Positions 28,864 through 38,238 of a stretch of DNA of 64,000 bases are shown here, piece after piece. The notes below the pieces were generated by a model. That model had not been told where the DNA came from. It did no database searches and was given only the letters and a program-made list of their open reading frames with translations. The stretch's first letter is position 1; each line of letters begins with the position of its first letter. The position numbers and the translations under genes are program-made. Origin of the DNA: VBAS01 sp963773465 (GTDB taxonomy: Bacteria > Bacteroidota > Bacteroidia > Chitinophagales > Chitinophagaceae); assembly GCA_963773465.1 (NCBI GenBank), contig CAVZBF010000001.1, positions 620,001-684,000 on the forward strand, given 5' to 3'.

Positions 28864-30348
28864 ATGAAGCGCATTTTAAGGGTACCTATGATGGCAATTG
28901 CGATATTGTTGTTTGGAGCAGTACAAAATAAAACATCAGCGCAGGTATCAGTTAGTGTTTCTTTCCAAACCTTTTATGATGATCTGAGTCCTTACGGACA
29001 ATGGATCGATTATCCTGAATACGGATATGTATGGACTCCTGATGACAGGAGGTATAGTAACTTCCATCCATATCAATCAGACGGGCACTGGGCATGGTCA
29101 GACGATGGCTGGCTCTGGGTTTCCGATTATGAATGGGGATGGGCTCCTTTCCACTATGGTCGTTGGGTCTACGATTCATATTATGGCTGGCTCTGGGTTC
29201 CCGATTATGAATGGGCGCCAGCATGGGTAGTATGGCGCGGTGGTGGCGACTATTACGGATGGGCACCGATGAGCCCGGGTATAAGCATCAACTTATATTT
29301 TGGCAACAGGTACAGCGTGCCAAATAATTACTGGTGTTTTGCCGACCGACGGTATATAAACTCGCGAAGCCTTAATAGTTATTATATAGACAGAAGCAGA
29401 AACACAACCATTATTAATAATACAACAATTATCAATAACTACGGTGGCGGAAGAACTTATGCGATGGGTCCTTCGCGTAATGAAGCAGAAAGATATACAC
29501 GTTCAAGAATTGAACCGGTAAGAATTCGCGAATCTCAAAGAGCCGGACGTACTGTAGCAAGAAATAATGAGGTTTCAATTTACAGACCTTATATTAACAG
29601 GGGATCGAACAGAGGTGCGCCAAGAAATTATGAGAACTACAGGCAAAGAAGTCAGCAGAACGGAACAATCGACAGAAGAACCGGAGACAGGCAACAAAAT
29701 ACGGATGCACAGAATCGCGGTAACACAAGAATTGAAAGGCCATATGAAAATAGAGGTAGTCAAAGAACAGAAAGGCAGCAGTTTCCAAATCAAAATGATC
29801 AAAGAGTAGAAAGGCAACAAGTGCCAAATCAAAATGATCAAAGAGCTGAGAGACCATATCAGAATCGTGGTAACAGTCAAATAGAAAGACAGCAGTTCCC
29901 AGGTCAGAATGATCAAAGAGTAGAAAGACAACAAGTACCGAATCCAAATACTCAAAGAACAGAAAGACCGTATCAGCAACGTGGTAACAGGCAGATAGAA
30001 AGGCAGCAGTTCCCAAGTCAGAACGAACAAAGAATAGAAAGACAACAGGCACCCGCACAGAATAACCAACGGTTTGAAAGACCTAACCAGAATCGTGGCA
30101 ATCAGCAGGTAGAAAGGCAACAATTTCCAAGTCAGAATCAAAGAATAGAAAGACAACAGGTGCCAAATCAGAATAACCAAAGAATAGAAAGACAACAGGC
30201 GCCGACTCAAAATAGTCAGCAGGTAGAAAGGCCTTATCAGAATCGTGGACAACAACCGCAGGTGCAAAATCAACCTGCAGAGCAACAAAGAGGAAATGGT
30301 AATGGCAACGGGAATGGGAATGGCCGCGGACGAGGCAGAGGTAATTAA
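28864..30348 (+). CDS. YXWGXW/DUF6600 protein with Gln/Arg repeat tail
   Basis: This is an exported protein of about 494 residues. A signal peptide ends near KTSAQ. Residues about 30-150 form a DUF6600/YXWGXW-type domain with tandem Trp/Tyr-rich units (SPYGQWIDYPEYGYVWTPDD, DYEWGWAPFHYGRW, DYEWAPAWVVWRGGGDYYGW). The second half is disordered and built of about four 37-residue repeats with the core IERQQFP-QN-QR-ERQQ-P and a linker ERPYQNRGN, ending in a Gly/Asn then Gly/Arg tail. The tail is strongly basic and could bind nucleic acid or polyanions, which is inference. ATG at 28864 was preferred to an upstream in-frame ATG because it leaves a normal signal peptide. A strong terminator follows. 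Confidence 0.85.
   Translation: MKRILRVPMMAIAILLFGAVQNKTSAQVSVSVSFQTFYDDLSPYGQWIDYPEYGYVWTPDDRRYSNFHPYQSDGHWAWSDDGWLWVSDYEWGWAPFHYGRWVYDSYYGWLWVPDYEWAPAWVVWRGGGDYYGWAPMSPGISINLYFGNRYSVPNNYWCFADRRYINSRSLNSYYIDRSRNTTIINNTTIINNYGGGRTYAMGPSRNEAERYTRSRIEPVRIRESQRAGRTVARNNEVSIYRPYINRGSNRGAPRNYENYRQRSQQNGTIDRRTGDRQQNTDAQNRGNTRIERPYENRGSQRTERQQFPNQNDQRVERQQVPNQNDQRAERPYQNRGNSQIERQQFPGQNDQRVERQQVPNPNTQRTERPYQQRGNRQIERQQFPSQNEQRIERQQAPAQNNQRFERPNQNRGNQQVERQQFPSQNQRIERQQVPNQNNQRIERQQAPTQNSQQVERPYQNRGQQPQVQNQPAEQQRGNGNGNGNGNGRGRGRGN
29748..30246. repeat. in-gene tandem repeat of about 114 bases, four diverged copies
   Basis: This DNA encodes the Gln/Arg repeat tail of the YXWGXW protein. Each unit contains GAAAGGCAGCA- and AGACAACAGG-like text, and unit length differs by whole codons. 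The bias keeps the other strand open for over 200 codons, but those frames are shadows. Confidence 0.7.
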
Positions 30349-30370
30349 ATTATATAAGATATGTTTTTAT

Positions 30371-30402
30371 AAAGAGCTTCCGGTCGGAAGCTCTTTTTCT
30401 TT
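30371..30402 (+). terminator. rho-independent terminator after the YXWGXW gene
   Basis: A perfect 12-bp stem AAAGAGCTTCCG/CGGAAGCTCTTT with a 2-base loop is followed by T-rich sequence. It also lies just beyond the stop of the convergent type IX cargo gene. Confidence 0.85.
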
Positions 30403-30424
30403 TAAATATAATTTTAATTAAGGA

Positions 30425-33400
30425 TTAGCGTATTAAAACAAAAGTGCCTTTAGCAAGTTTTTTCAATTGGCCTTCAAATTGGTATTCACATGTCCATACA
30501 AATACGGCTGACGATGCATCACGACCGCTTACTTTGCCATCCCATCCTTTTCCTAATTCTTTTGTTTCATAAACCAGTTGCCCCCAGCGATTATAAATTC
30601 TGAAATTGAATTGTAATACCACTCCCAACAATAATGGCCTGAATATATCATTCTTTCCATCATTATTAGGAGTAAATGCATTTGGTACAAAAATCCCTTC
30701 AAGGCATTGCTTCGGATTAACAACTATCGTATCTCTGCCAATACAATTAAAATTATCGGTTACTCTTAATGAATATGTACCCGGCTGGCTGATTGTAATA
30801 GCCGGTTGTGATGAACCTGTGCTCCATAAATAAGATAAATAGCTTTGTGATGAAGAAATTTTCAGAGAAGAGTACGAGCATAAAACTGTATCAGCCGGCA
30901 GAAATGCAGCGGGCAGCGCAAGTAATCTTGTTATTCTCGTTGTATCAGTTCCTTTGCATCCATTATTATCTGTAACATTTACCCAGTAAGTTCCGATATT
31001 ATTTACTGAAATGCTATTTGTAGCAGCAGCAGTGCTCCATAAATAAGAGGCCATACCTGCGCCGGCATTCAAATTTTTTGAAGAACCGGTGCATAGTAAA
31101 GAGTCTTTTGGCAAATTGACAATGGGGTTATTAAAAACATTTATTACCCTCAATGTATCTTTTGAAATACAACTATTGGCATCGGTGGCAATCACTGAAA
31201 ATGCGCCGGCACTATTTATCATAATCGATGCCGATGACTGACCTGTATTCCATAAATAATTAGTAAATAGGTTTCCGGCATTTAACACAATAGAATTTCC
31301 TGAGCAGAAGCTTGTATCGGCGCCAAGATAAATAGATGATGAATTATTTACATTAATATAAATGGAATCATACGCAAAACAACCTGGAGTTTTTTCAGCG
31401 ACTACCTTATACATTGTGTCAACAGCAGGAAAAACAAGAACGTTCTGATTTGTTGTCGTCGAAATATTATAATTCGGGCTCCAGGAATAATTTATAAAGC
31501 CAGGAGGTGCAGATACAGTAACAGAATCGGAATTACATTTTGATAAATCGGGACCAAGATCAAATGGGATAGGTGGGGCTGCTGAAATAATAATTGTATC
31601 ACGAAAAATATTGTTACATGCATCTTTTACCTGCACCCAATAACTACCGGGCATATTTACAGAATAAGTTGAATCGGTTGATCCATCCTGCCAGAGATAA
31701 GAAACATAACCAGTCTGCGCATTTAATAATAAAACATTGTTTGCGCATATGGATGAATCAGGCCCCAATGCAACTTGCCCGGGAGAATGCAAAACAGTAA
31801 TAAACACAGAGTCCTTTAATACTCCGCAAGAAGTAAGTATCTCTGCAAATAAATATCCCTGCCAGCTCTGGTTAAATTGTATTTGAATGGTTGTATCGTC
31901 TATGTGAGTTAATGATTGAATAACATTATTGTTAATGGTCCATCTTGCTGAAGAAATACATTGCGGATTTTTATACACCGAAAATATAAGACCTTGTTGA
32001 AGATCACAGAGTGTATCATCGCCATGAATTTTTAGAGTATCACAATAATTGATTATAGTGCATAGACTGTCAATTGGAGCTAACGGATAAGAATTATATG
32101 GATTGTTTGGTGATATGGCTGGATAAGTTCTAAAATGTGTTGACATGCTTAAATTACTTGTTTGTACTGAGCCGCTTCCAAAATTGGCCGGAATTGGTTC
32201 GGGCAAGCATCCCAATGTTCCATCTTTTGAAAATCGTGCCAGGTACATTGGATAAGTCATACCCGTATGCTCTATAAGACTCGTAAAATATATTGAGCTG
32301 TCAGGTGAAATAATAGTTTTAAATATTCTTAAATAACGCGAACTAAGCTGCCGGAAATCTCTGCTGTATATTATGCCGTTTTCCGGATGGACCCTGGTTA
32401 GTGTAAAGCTTGTGCTATCCGGAAAAACCCGGTAGTACGGCAAAGCCCAGGTAAGTTCATAATCTGACGTCATAGCGGCACTTCCATATTCCCTTGGCCA
32501 ACCCGTATTAAACTGTAAATATTTAGAAGAAGTACAAACTCCCGCTGTATCTATAATAAACATCAGGCTGGTATCTTTTGGATTTACATCATCAGGGCCA
32601 ACTAAGCAAAAGCGATTGTTGGTATAAGGCAATATTTGATGGAATTCAGCATCGCCATTATTAAAACCATAGAACTTGCTCCAAACAAAATTTCCATTTG
32701 AATTATCGGTTTTTAAAACAAATCCTTTCATTCCTGTATTAAAGTAATAACCTCCAACAGTGTAAGAGTAACCATCTTTTAAAATCAGGTCACTGATATA
32801 CATAGAGCTGATAATACCGGGCGGTTTAAAAAATTTCGAAATTAATAGATTACCTGTGCCATCTAATTTTAAAAGTAAAACCCTGTCACTGAAGGAAAGT
32901 CCATTTTCAGCGAACTGACCGGTAATTATCAAAGAGCCGTCAGTATCTTCCTTAATTGCTGCATTCCCAAAAAGTTCGCCGGCAATGGGGATAGAATAAT
33001 CTTTCTTCCAAATAATATTTCCATTGTTATCAAACTTTACCAGGAAAAAACTAACATTAACCGAGCCTGCCTGCGTACCGAACCCAACAAAATTCCCATC
33101 AGACAATTTTTCAAGTCCATATACATATTGGCTCCCGGTACCTTCAATTGTCCTGGCCCATTGAATTATCCCGTTCTTATTGATCTTTGTAATCAGCCCA
33201 TCTGTAAAATCATTTGCAAGAAATTTTCTTGCTGAACCTACAATAATCACACTGGTGTCATCATTTGTGATTGCCATCTCAAAGGCTTCATATTCATGAG
33301 GACCATTACCATATAGATTGAAAAAGAATTTTTCATTGCACGGCACCGAAACAAGTCTTGTTATGGAGCTTTTAACCTGGGCATAAGCAGGATTTGAAAG

Positions 33401-33454
33401 CACTATGAAGGCCAAAAAAACCCTTAAGACAGGGGCTGCAACTCTCTTTCTCAT
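30425..33454 (-). CDS. large secreted protein with type B type IX secretion C-terminal domain (CHU_C)
   Basis: This is a secreted or surface protein of about 1009 residues. A signal peptide ending in NPAYAQ is followed by a region of about 420 residues with beta-propeller-like repeats (DGLITKINKNGIIQWARTI, FDNNGNIIWKKDYS). From about residue 560 there are five Ig/PKD-like repeats of about 70-80 residues, each opening LG-D---C and carrying a YLWSTG-type core. The last 85 residues (FVPNAFTPNNDGKNDIF, FRIYNRWGQLVYE) are the gliding-motility-associated CHU_C domain that directs type IX secretion. I chose the start at 33454 over 33475 because it gives a standard signal peptide. The 3-kb frame is intact. 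It likely acts as an adhesin-like cell-surface protein; no enzyme motif is seen. Confidence 0.88.
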   Translation of the reverse strand: MRKRVAAPVLRVFLAFIVLSNPAYAQVKSSITRLVSVPCNEKFFFNLYGNGPHEYEAFEMAITNDDTSVIIVGSARKFLANDFTDGLITKINKNGIIQWARTIEGTGSQYVYGLEKLSDGNFVGFGTQAGSVNVSFFLVKFDNNGNIIWKKDYSIPIAGELFGNAAIKEDTDGSLIITGQFAENGLSFSDRVLLLKLDGTGNLLISKFFKPPGIISSMYISDLILKDGYSYTVGGYYFNTGMKGFVLKTDNSNGNFVWSKFYGFNNGDAEFHQILPYTNNRFCLVGPDDVNPKDTSLMFIIDTAGVCTSSKYLQFNTGWPREYGSAAMTSDYELTWALPYYRVFPDSTSFTLTRVHPENGIIYSRDFRQLSSRYLRIFKTIISPDSSIYFTSLIEHTGMTYPMYLARFSKDGTLGCLPEPIPANFGSGSVQTSNLSMSTHFRTYPAISPNNPYNSYPLAPIDSLCTIINYCDTLKIHGDDTLCDLQQGLIFSVYKNPQCISSARWTINNNVIQSLTHIDDTTIQIQFNQSWQGYLFAEILTSCGVLKDSVFITVLHSPGQVALGPDSSICANNVLLLNAQTGYVSYLWQDGSTDSTYSVNMPGSYWVQVKDACNNIFRDTIIISAAPPIPFDLGPDLSKCNSDSVTVSAPPGFINYSWSPNYNISTTTNQNVLVFPAVDTMYKVVAEKTPGCFAYDSIYINVNNSSSIYLGADTSFCSGNSIVLNAGNLFTNYLWNTGQSSASIMINSAGAFSVIATDANSCISKDTLRVINVFNNPIVNLPKDSLLCTGSSKNLNAGAGMASYLWSTAAATNSISVNNIGTYWVNVTDNNGCKGTDTTRITRLLALPAAFLPADTVLCSYSSLKISSSQSYLSYLWSTGSSQPAITISQPGTYSLRVTDNFNCIGRDTIVVNPKQCLEGIFVPNAFTPNNDGKNDIFRPLLLGVVLQFNFRIYNRWGQLVYETKELGKGWDGKVSGRDASSAVFVWTCEYQFEGQLKKLAKGTFVLIR

Positions 33455-33628
33455 GACTACAAGGCATGGCGGCATAGAGTATAAAAATACTCACAAAAGC
33501 GGTTTTCTCTAATTAGCCGTGCAATGAATTTACTGTGAAAATATTTTTCAGTTGCGGTCAGTTTTATTATATCATTTTCAGTAACTTCTCATGCTCTTAC
33601 AATTTAATATTTCAAACCTGGTTGCGTT

Positions 33629-35125
33629 ATGAAAAAGAAACTTCACCGTCGCGATTTTGTTAAAACTTCGGCGGCTGCATCTGTGGCTTTTACTATTATT
33701 CCAAGAAATGTTTTAGGCAAAGGAATTATTGCGCCAAGTGATAAAATCAATATTGCTTATATCGGTTGCGGCACACAAGGGCTCAGGGAAATGTGTGAGC
33801 TGATCACAAAACCGGAAATTCAAATTACTTCTGTTTGTGATCCCAATAAATTAAGTACCGATTATCTCGACTGGTCGCCGAATGGTATTCGCGATGGCAT
33901 CCGGAAAGTGTTGGAGAATCCGAATTGGGGCGCCAACTATACAGGCATCCCCGGAGGAAGAGATATTGCAAAAGACCTGATCGATACTTATTATTCAAAG
34001 AAAAGTGCTGCAGGCTATAAAGGGTGTACTTCTTATGTTGATTTCAGAGAGTTATTTGAAAAAGAAAAAGATTTTGATGCGGTAAAGATCATGACGCCGG
34101 ATCATTTGCACGGTTATATTTCCGTTGCTGCAATGAAAAAAGGAAAACATGTTGTGATACATAAGCCGCTTGCCAACCGGATGTATGAAGCAAAGCTTGT
34201 AATGAAAACGGCAAAAGAAACCGGTGTAAGTACACATTTGCTCGCATGGAGCAAGCGAAGCGGTATGGCATTGGTAAAAAAATGGATCGATGAAGGACAG
34301 ATCGGGACACTAAAAGAAATTCATAACTGGAGTAATCGTCCTGTTTGGCCGCAATGGACAGCCAATCCAAAAGATACACCTCCGGTGCCCAAAGATTTTA
34401 ACTGGGATCTTTGGTTGGGCGTTGTACCTGACAGACCTTATCATCCCAATTATACGCATAATGTTTTTCGCGGCTGGTATGATTTCGGTGGCGGCGCAAT
34501 TGCCGATATGGGTCATTATAGTTTATGGCCATTGTTCTTAACGCTAGGTATAAAAACGGCACCGCTTTCTGCAGAAGCATACGGAACAACAACAAGAGTG
34601 GTAGAGAACCAGGTTTGCAGGCCTTACAATAATGATGTGGCATTTCCTGTATCATGTATCGTTCATTTTAAATTTCCAAAACAGGAAACATTGCCTGCAT
34701 TCGATTTGTTCTGGTACGATGGTGGCATGAAGCCACATGGGTTTGAAGAATTGGGTACTAAAACACTGGACCCTGAAGGAATGATGTTTGTCGGTGATAA
34801 GGGAAGAATTATTTCCGGCTTCCGGTGTGAAAATCCGAAACTTCTTCCTGAAGGAAAAATGAATACATATTTGCAAAACAATCCGCCTCACAAAGAAGAA
34901 ACAGAAAGCGGGGATCCGCATTGGATGAATGCGTTTAAAAATAAAACACAATCGCCGGGAAGTTTTTTAAATGCCGGTTCGGTTACGGAAACAATATTAT
35001 TAGGTGCAGTTTCTTTAAGAGCAAAGAAGAAAGTCGACTATGACTCGGCTAATATGAAGATCACTAATGACGAAAATGCAAATAAGCTTTTCTATAGAGA
35101 TTATAGAACCGGATGGGAAATGTGA
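33629..35125 (+). CDS. Gfo/Idh/MocA-family oxidoreductase, Tat-exported
   Basis: This is an NAD(P)-dependent sugar dehydrogenase-like protein of 498 residues. The N-terminus KKKLHRRDFVKTSAAASVAF is a twin-arginine signal. The Rossmann region is NIAYIGCGTQGL. The family EKP motif appears as HKPL, keeping the catalytic lysine, and the downstream GGGAIADMGHYSLW gives the usual His. Long exported members are common in Bacteroidota and are linked with oxidation of sugars or glycosides at C3. It lies 162 bases before an exported sugar isomerase-like gene, and the two fit one carbohydrate-processing step. The exact substrate is unknown. Confidence 0.9.
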   Translation: MKKKLHRRDFVKTSAAASVAFTIIPRNVLGKGIIAPSDKINIAYIGCGTQGLREMCELITKPEIQITSVCDPNKLSTDYLDWSPNGIRDGIRKVLENPNWGANYTGIPGGRDIAKDLIDTYYSKKSAAGYKGCTSYVDFRELFEKEKDFDAVKIMTPDHLHGYISVAAMKKGKHVVIHKPLANRMYEAKLVMKTAKETGVSTHLLAWSKRSGMALVKKWIDEGQIGTLKEIHNWSNRPVWPQWTANPKDTPPVPKDFNWDLWLGVVPDRPYHPNYTHNVFRGWYDFGGGAIADMGHYSLWPLFLTLGIKTAPLSAEAYGTTTRVVENQVCRPYNNDVAFPVSCIVHFKFPKQETLPAFDLFWYDGGMKPHGFEELGTKTLDPEGMMFVGDKGRIISGFRCENPKLLPEGKMNTYLQNNPPHKEETESGDPHWMNAFKNKTQSPGSFLNAGSVTETILLGAVSLRAKKKVDYDSANMKITNDENANKLFYRDYRTGWEM

Positions 35126-35159
35126 GTTTTGATGTTCATTAATTCTTTGATCAGTTATA

Positions 35160-35219
35160 GGGGCTAAAGCCCCGGACTCAAAAGATGTATTCACTAACCC
35201 CATCCGCCGATGGCGGATG
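35160..35219. repeat. two GC-rich palindromes between the oxidoreductase and isomerase genes
   Basis: GGGGCTAAAGCCCC (35160-35173) is identical to copies at 16729 and 21921. CATCCGCC-GAT-GGCGGATG (35201-35219) is a second hairpin. Together they could act as a processing or attenuation site between the two genes. Confidence 0.7.
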
Positions 35220-35287
35220 CGGGCTATATAAAACACATCTACGAAGGACTTTAACCCGGTGAACTTATAACTTTTAACATAAACACA

Positions 35288-36154
35288 ATGGATCGCAGAA
35301 ACTTTTTAGATACATCATTAACGCTTGGTGCAGCAGGAATGATTGCGCCATCACTTTTAAAAAATGATCTTATGTCAGAAACTAAATCACCGCCAAAAGA
35401 TGATATCTCAATTGCGCAATGGGCATTGGTAGAAGAAATAAGAGCAGGTAAATGGAAAAACCTGGATTTTCCACGCATTGCCCGTGAGGATTTTGGTGTA
35501 AATGGAATTGAGTTTGTAAATACTTTGTTTGAAGTACCTACAGAAGAATACCTGAAGAAATTAAAACAAAACGCAAAAGACCACGGCATCACGATGGTGC
35601 TGATCATGTGTGATGCAGAAGGTGATGGCGGAGCCGATACCAAAGAAGGACAAAAACAATTTGCTGTCAATCATCGCAAGTGGATTGACATTGCCCATTA
35701 CCTCGGTTGTCATGCTATTCGTACCAATTGCCGCGGCCCGCAGAATGCTGATAAAAAAGAAGCATTGAAATGGGCGGCAAACGCATATAATCAATTACTC
35801 GAGTATTCGAAACCTGCAAACATCAGCGTCGTAATAGAAAATCACGGCGGCGTTTCAAATGATCCGGATTGGATGGTTGAGTTGATGAAGAAAGTAAACA
35901 ATCCTCTTTTCGGTACTTATCCTGATTGGCGCAAACCAGCACCTGATTTTGATAATTATGTTTACCTGCAAAAAACATTGCCTTATGCAAAAGGTATGTC
36001 ATATCGTAATCAACCAGACGATGCATTGACAATAAAGATGATCGAACTAAGCAAAAAATCTTATAAAGGCTGGTATGGAATTGAATCGGGTGGGAGGGAG
36101 GAGATCAAAAAAGGGATTGAATTGCTAAAGAAACATTTATTGAATCAATCATAA
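35288..36154 (+). CDS. sugar phosphate isomerase/epimerase family TIM-barrel protein, exported
   Basis: This is an AP-endonuclease-2-type TIM barrel, 288 residues, with an N-terminal twin-arginine-like signal (MDRRNFLDTSLTLGAAG). Barrel landmarks are FGVNGIEFVNTLF, the metal-ligand Glu in ISVVIENHGGVSNDP, and YKGWYGIESGGREEI. Family members isomerise or epimerise sugars or act on 3-keto-sugar intermediates. Its place after a Tat-exported Gfo/Idh/MocA oxidoreductase supports a joint periplasmic sugar pathway. It converges with the cyclase gene, leaving 42 bases between the stops. The frame is intact and the substrate is unknown. Confidence 0.87.
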   Translation: MDRRNFLDTSLTLGAAGMIAPSLLKNDLMSETKSPPKDDISIAQWALVEEIRAGKWKNLDFPRIAREDFGVNGIEFVNTLFEVPTEEYLKKLKQNAKDHGITMVLIMCDAEGDGGADTKEGQKQFAVNHRKWIDIAHYLGCHAIRTNCRGPQNADKKEALKWAANAYNQLLEYSKPANISVVIENHGGVSNDPDWMVELMKKVNNPLFGTYPDWRKPAPDFDNYVYLQKTLPYAKGMSYRNQPDDALTIKMIELSKKSYKGWYGIESGGREEIKKGIELLKKHLLNQS

Positions 36155-36196
36155 TTTATTCGAATTGTTATTGACATTTTTTAAAATTAGTCAAAG

Positions 36197-38218
36197 CTAT
36201 TTATATCTATCAAATCCGTACCGGCGGTACAGGTCCACGTATCGCTGGTCCTGTTTAATTGATTGAAAAAGCGGATCTATTTTTAATAGTTTAAAATCAG
36301 ACTCCCGGTTTTCAAATGATCTTTCCAGGTGAACAAAGCAGGAGTCATACATTTTGTATTGCAAAAAAATTCTTGCAAGTGTATAATCTATGCTTGTACT
36401 CTTAACTCTGGGCATTTCCTCTAAGCGTTTCATTATGTTTTCACTTTGGGATATATTGCCTTTTCTAAAATACGAAAGAGATAAAAGGCCAAGTAAGGCG
36501 GGAGCAACATTATCCGGGTTTGTTTCCAACCCTTCATTTACTATCCGGATTAATTCATCATACTTTCCGGATGAAAACTTGTTTTGAAGATCAAGGTTGT
36601 CAAAGGCAGGGCGTTCCGGGAATAAACGCTGGCCTTCGTTAATATAATCTGTTGCTTTCGTAAAGTTTTTTTTATAAGTATAGACATTGGAAACGATTAC
36701 ATAACCATTATAGTCGGCAGGGTCGGAGCTAATTGCATCAAGGCTCAATTTTTCAGCCTTATCAAACTCACCCATCCAAAGAAGAAAATATGCATACCGG
36801 TTTTTTATTAGTGAAGCCGACGGATTCAGTTCGATAGATTTTTCAAAATTTATTCTGGCTGTTACAAAGTCAAGCTCTATTATCCAGGCTGAGAGTGCCA
36901 AAGCAGAATAAGCTTCAGCAAGATCAGGGTCCAGGCGAATTGCATTGTATGCATATGCTTTCGCCTCTCTAATGGCGGTATAATCAGCAAAAGCCCCAGC
37001 CCTTTGGATGGCCCATATTTTAGCCAGAGCAACATAAGCATAAGCAGGTGCAAAAAGTGAATCCTTGCTGATGGCTCGCAGATTATATTCAAGACTTTTT
37101 TCAAATTCCTCTCTTTTATAAATAAGTAATCCTTTCAAATATTCGGAATAAACTTCGGGATCAGTTTCTTTTTTAGTTAACCGCGGTTTTTCTGATTCGG
37201 AGAGAGTGACCTTAAGTTTTTCTACAATATTTTTTGCGATGCTATCCTGAATCGCAAAAATATCTTTCAGTTCCTTGTCAAAACTTTGTGACCATATTAC
37301 CTTATTATCTTTTACACTTGTCAGTGTTGTGGTAATACGAAGAATATTGTCGGCTAGTTGTATGCTGCCTGAAAGAATATTGTTCACTTTTAATTTTTCG
37401 CCAATGCTGGTGACATCAAACCCCTTTCCTTTGAATTGAAAAGAAGAAGTACGACCGATCACTTTCAGATCTTTAATTATGGTTATTGAATTTATTATTT
37501 CTTCGGCCAACCCATCACTGAGGTATTGCTGATCTTTTTGAGGACTCATATCATCAAAGGGCAGGATGGCAATTGACTTTTCATTTAATTCAACCGAGTT
37601 TTTCCTATTTGCATAAAAATAGATTGCCGCTAACAGAATTATTGCAACCAAAGAAATGATTGCGATAATTCGACTTTTCTTTATCTTTTCCGTGATGGGC
37701 GTTGCAGGAGCTACGACAACACCTTCAGCGATCACCTGGTAAATTTTTACAGGCTCTTTTACGTTCTTAAGTCTTTCTTCCTTAACAAATTTTGTTTGAA
37801 AATCTTTTTTATTGGAGATACTATTATGAACTGCTTCCGAAATATAAATACTTCCCGGGTTTGCTTTTGCCTGTATTCGGGAAGCAATATTTACCCCATC
37901 ACCAAATACATCATCGTTTTCAAAAACCACTTCACCCAGATGAATGCCAATACGCAATTGAAATTCTTTTGTTGGATTACAAGCCTGTTGAATTTTTATT
38001 GCCGCATTTACTGCATCAGTAACCGTATTGAAACTAACCATCACTCCATCGCCCAGCTCTTTAATCCATTTACCATTGTGTTGTTCGACGATTGGCTTTT
38101 GGAGCTGCCTGTTTTTCTCAAGTAGTTCAAATGCTCTTTGTTCATCTCTTCCCATTAATGCAGTGTACCCGACAATGTCGGTAAACATAATCGCGGCGAG
38201 TTGGCGGGAGGAAGCCAT
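36197..38218 (-). CDS. class III adenylate/guanylate cyclase with membrane helix, TolB-like domain and TPRs
   Basis: This is a 673-residue signalling protein. Residues about 1-165 are a class III nucleotide cyclase domain with both metal aspartates (MFTDIVGYT and ELGDGVMVSF), a substrate lysine in WIKELGDG, and the transition-state Asn/Arg in FGDGVNIASRI, so it looks catalytically complete. One membrane helix lies near 185-208 (IIAIISLVAIILLAAIYFYA). A TolB-N-like segment follows (SIAILPFDDMSPQKDQQYLSDG), then several TPR units to the end. This order is known from many proteobacterial and Bacteroidota cyclases. Whether it makes cAMP or cGMP cannot be read with certainty. No effector gene is adjacent. 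Confidence 0.92.
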   Translation of the reverse strand: MASSRQLAAIMFTDIVGYTALMGRDEQRAFELLEKNRQLQKPIVEQHNGKWIKELGDGVMVSFNTVTDAVNAAIKIQQACNPTKEFQLRIGIHLGEVVFENDDVFGDGVNIASRIQAKANPGSIYISEAVHNSISNKKDFQTKFVKEERLKNVKEPVKIYQVIAEGVVVAPATPITEKIKKSRIIAIISLVAIILLAAIYFYANRKNSVELNEKSIAILPFDDMSPQKDQQYLSDGLAEEIINSITIIKDLKVIGRTSSFQFKGKGFDVTSIGEKLKVNNILSGSIQLADNILRITTTLTSVKDNKVIWSQSFDKELKDIFAIQDSIAKNIVEKLKVTLSESEKPRLTKKETDPEVYSEYLKGLLIYKREEFEKSLEYNLRAISKDSLFAPAYAYVALAKIWAIQRAGAFADYTAIREAKAYAYNAIRLDPDLAEAYSALALSAWIIELDFVTARINFEKSIELNPSASLIKNRYAYFLLWMGEFDKAEKLSLDAISSDPADYNGYVIVSNVYTYKKNFTKATDYINEGQRLFPERPAFDNLDLQNKFSSGKYDELIRIVNEGLETNPDNVAPALLGLLSLSYFRKGNISQSENIMKRLEEMPRVKSTSIDYTLARIFLQYKMYDSCFVHLERSFENRESDFKLLKIDPLFQSIKQDQRYVDLYRRYGFDRYK

Positions 38219-38238
38219 AAATAAAGATTAATCGGCAA

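Noticed and set aside
29575..30288. Long open frames on the minus strand inside the YXWGXW gene
   Set aside because: The codon-level repeat of Gln/Arg codons keeps the other strand open. The translations are hydrophobic and repetitive with no family likeness.
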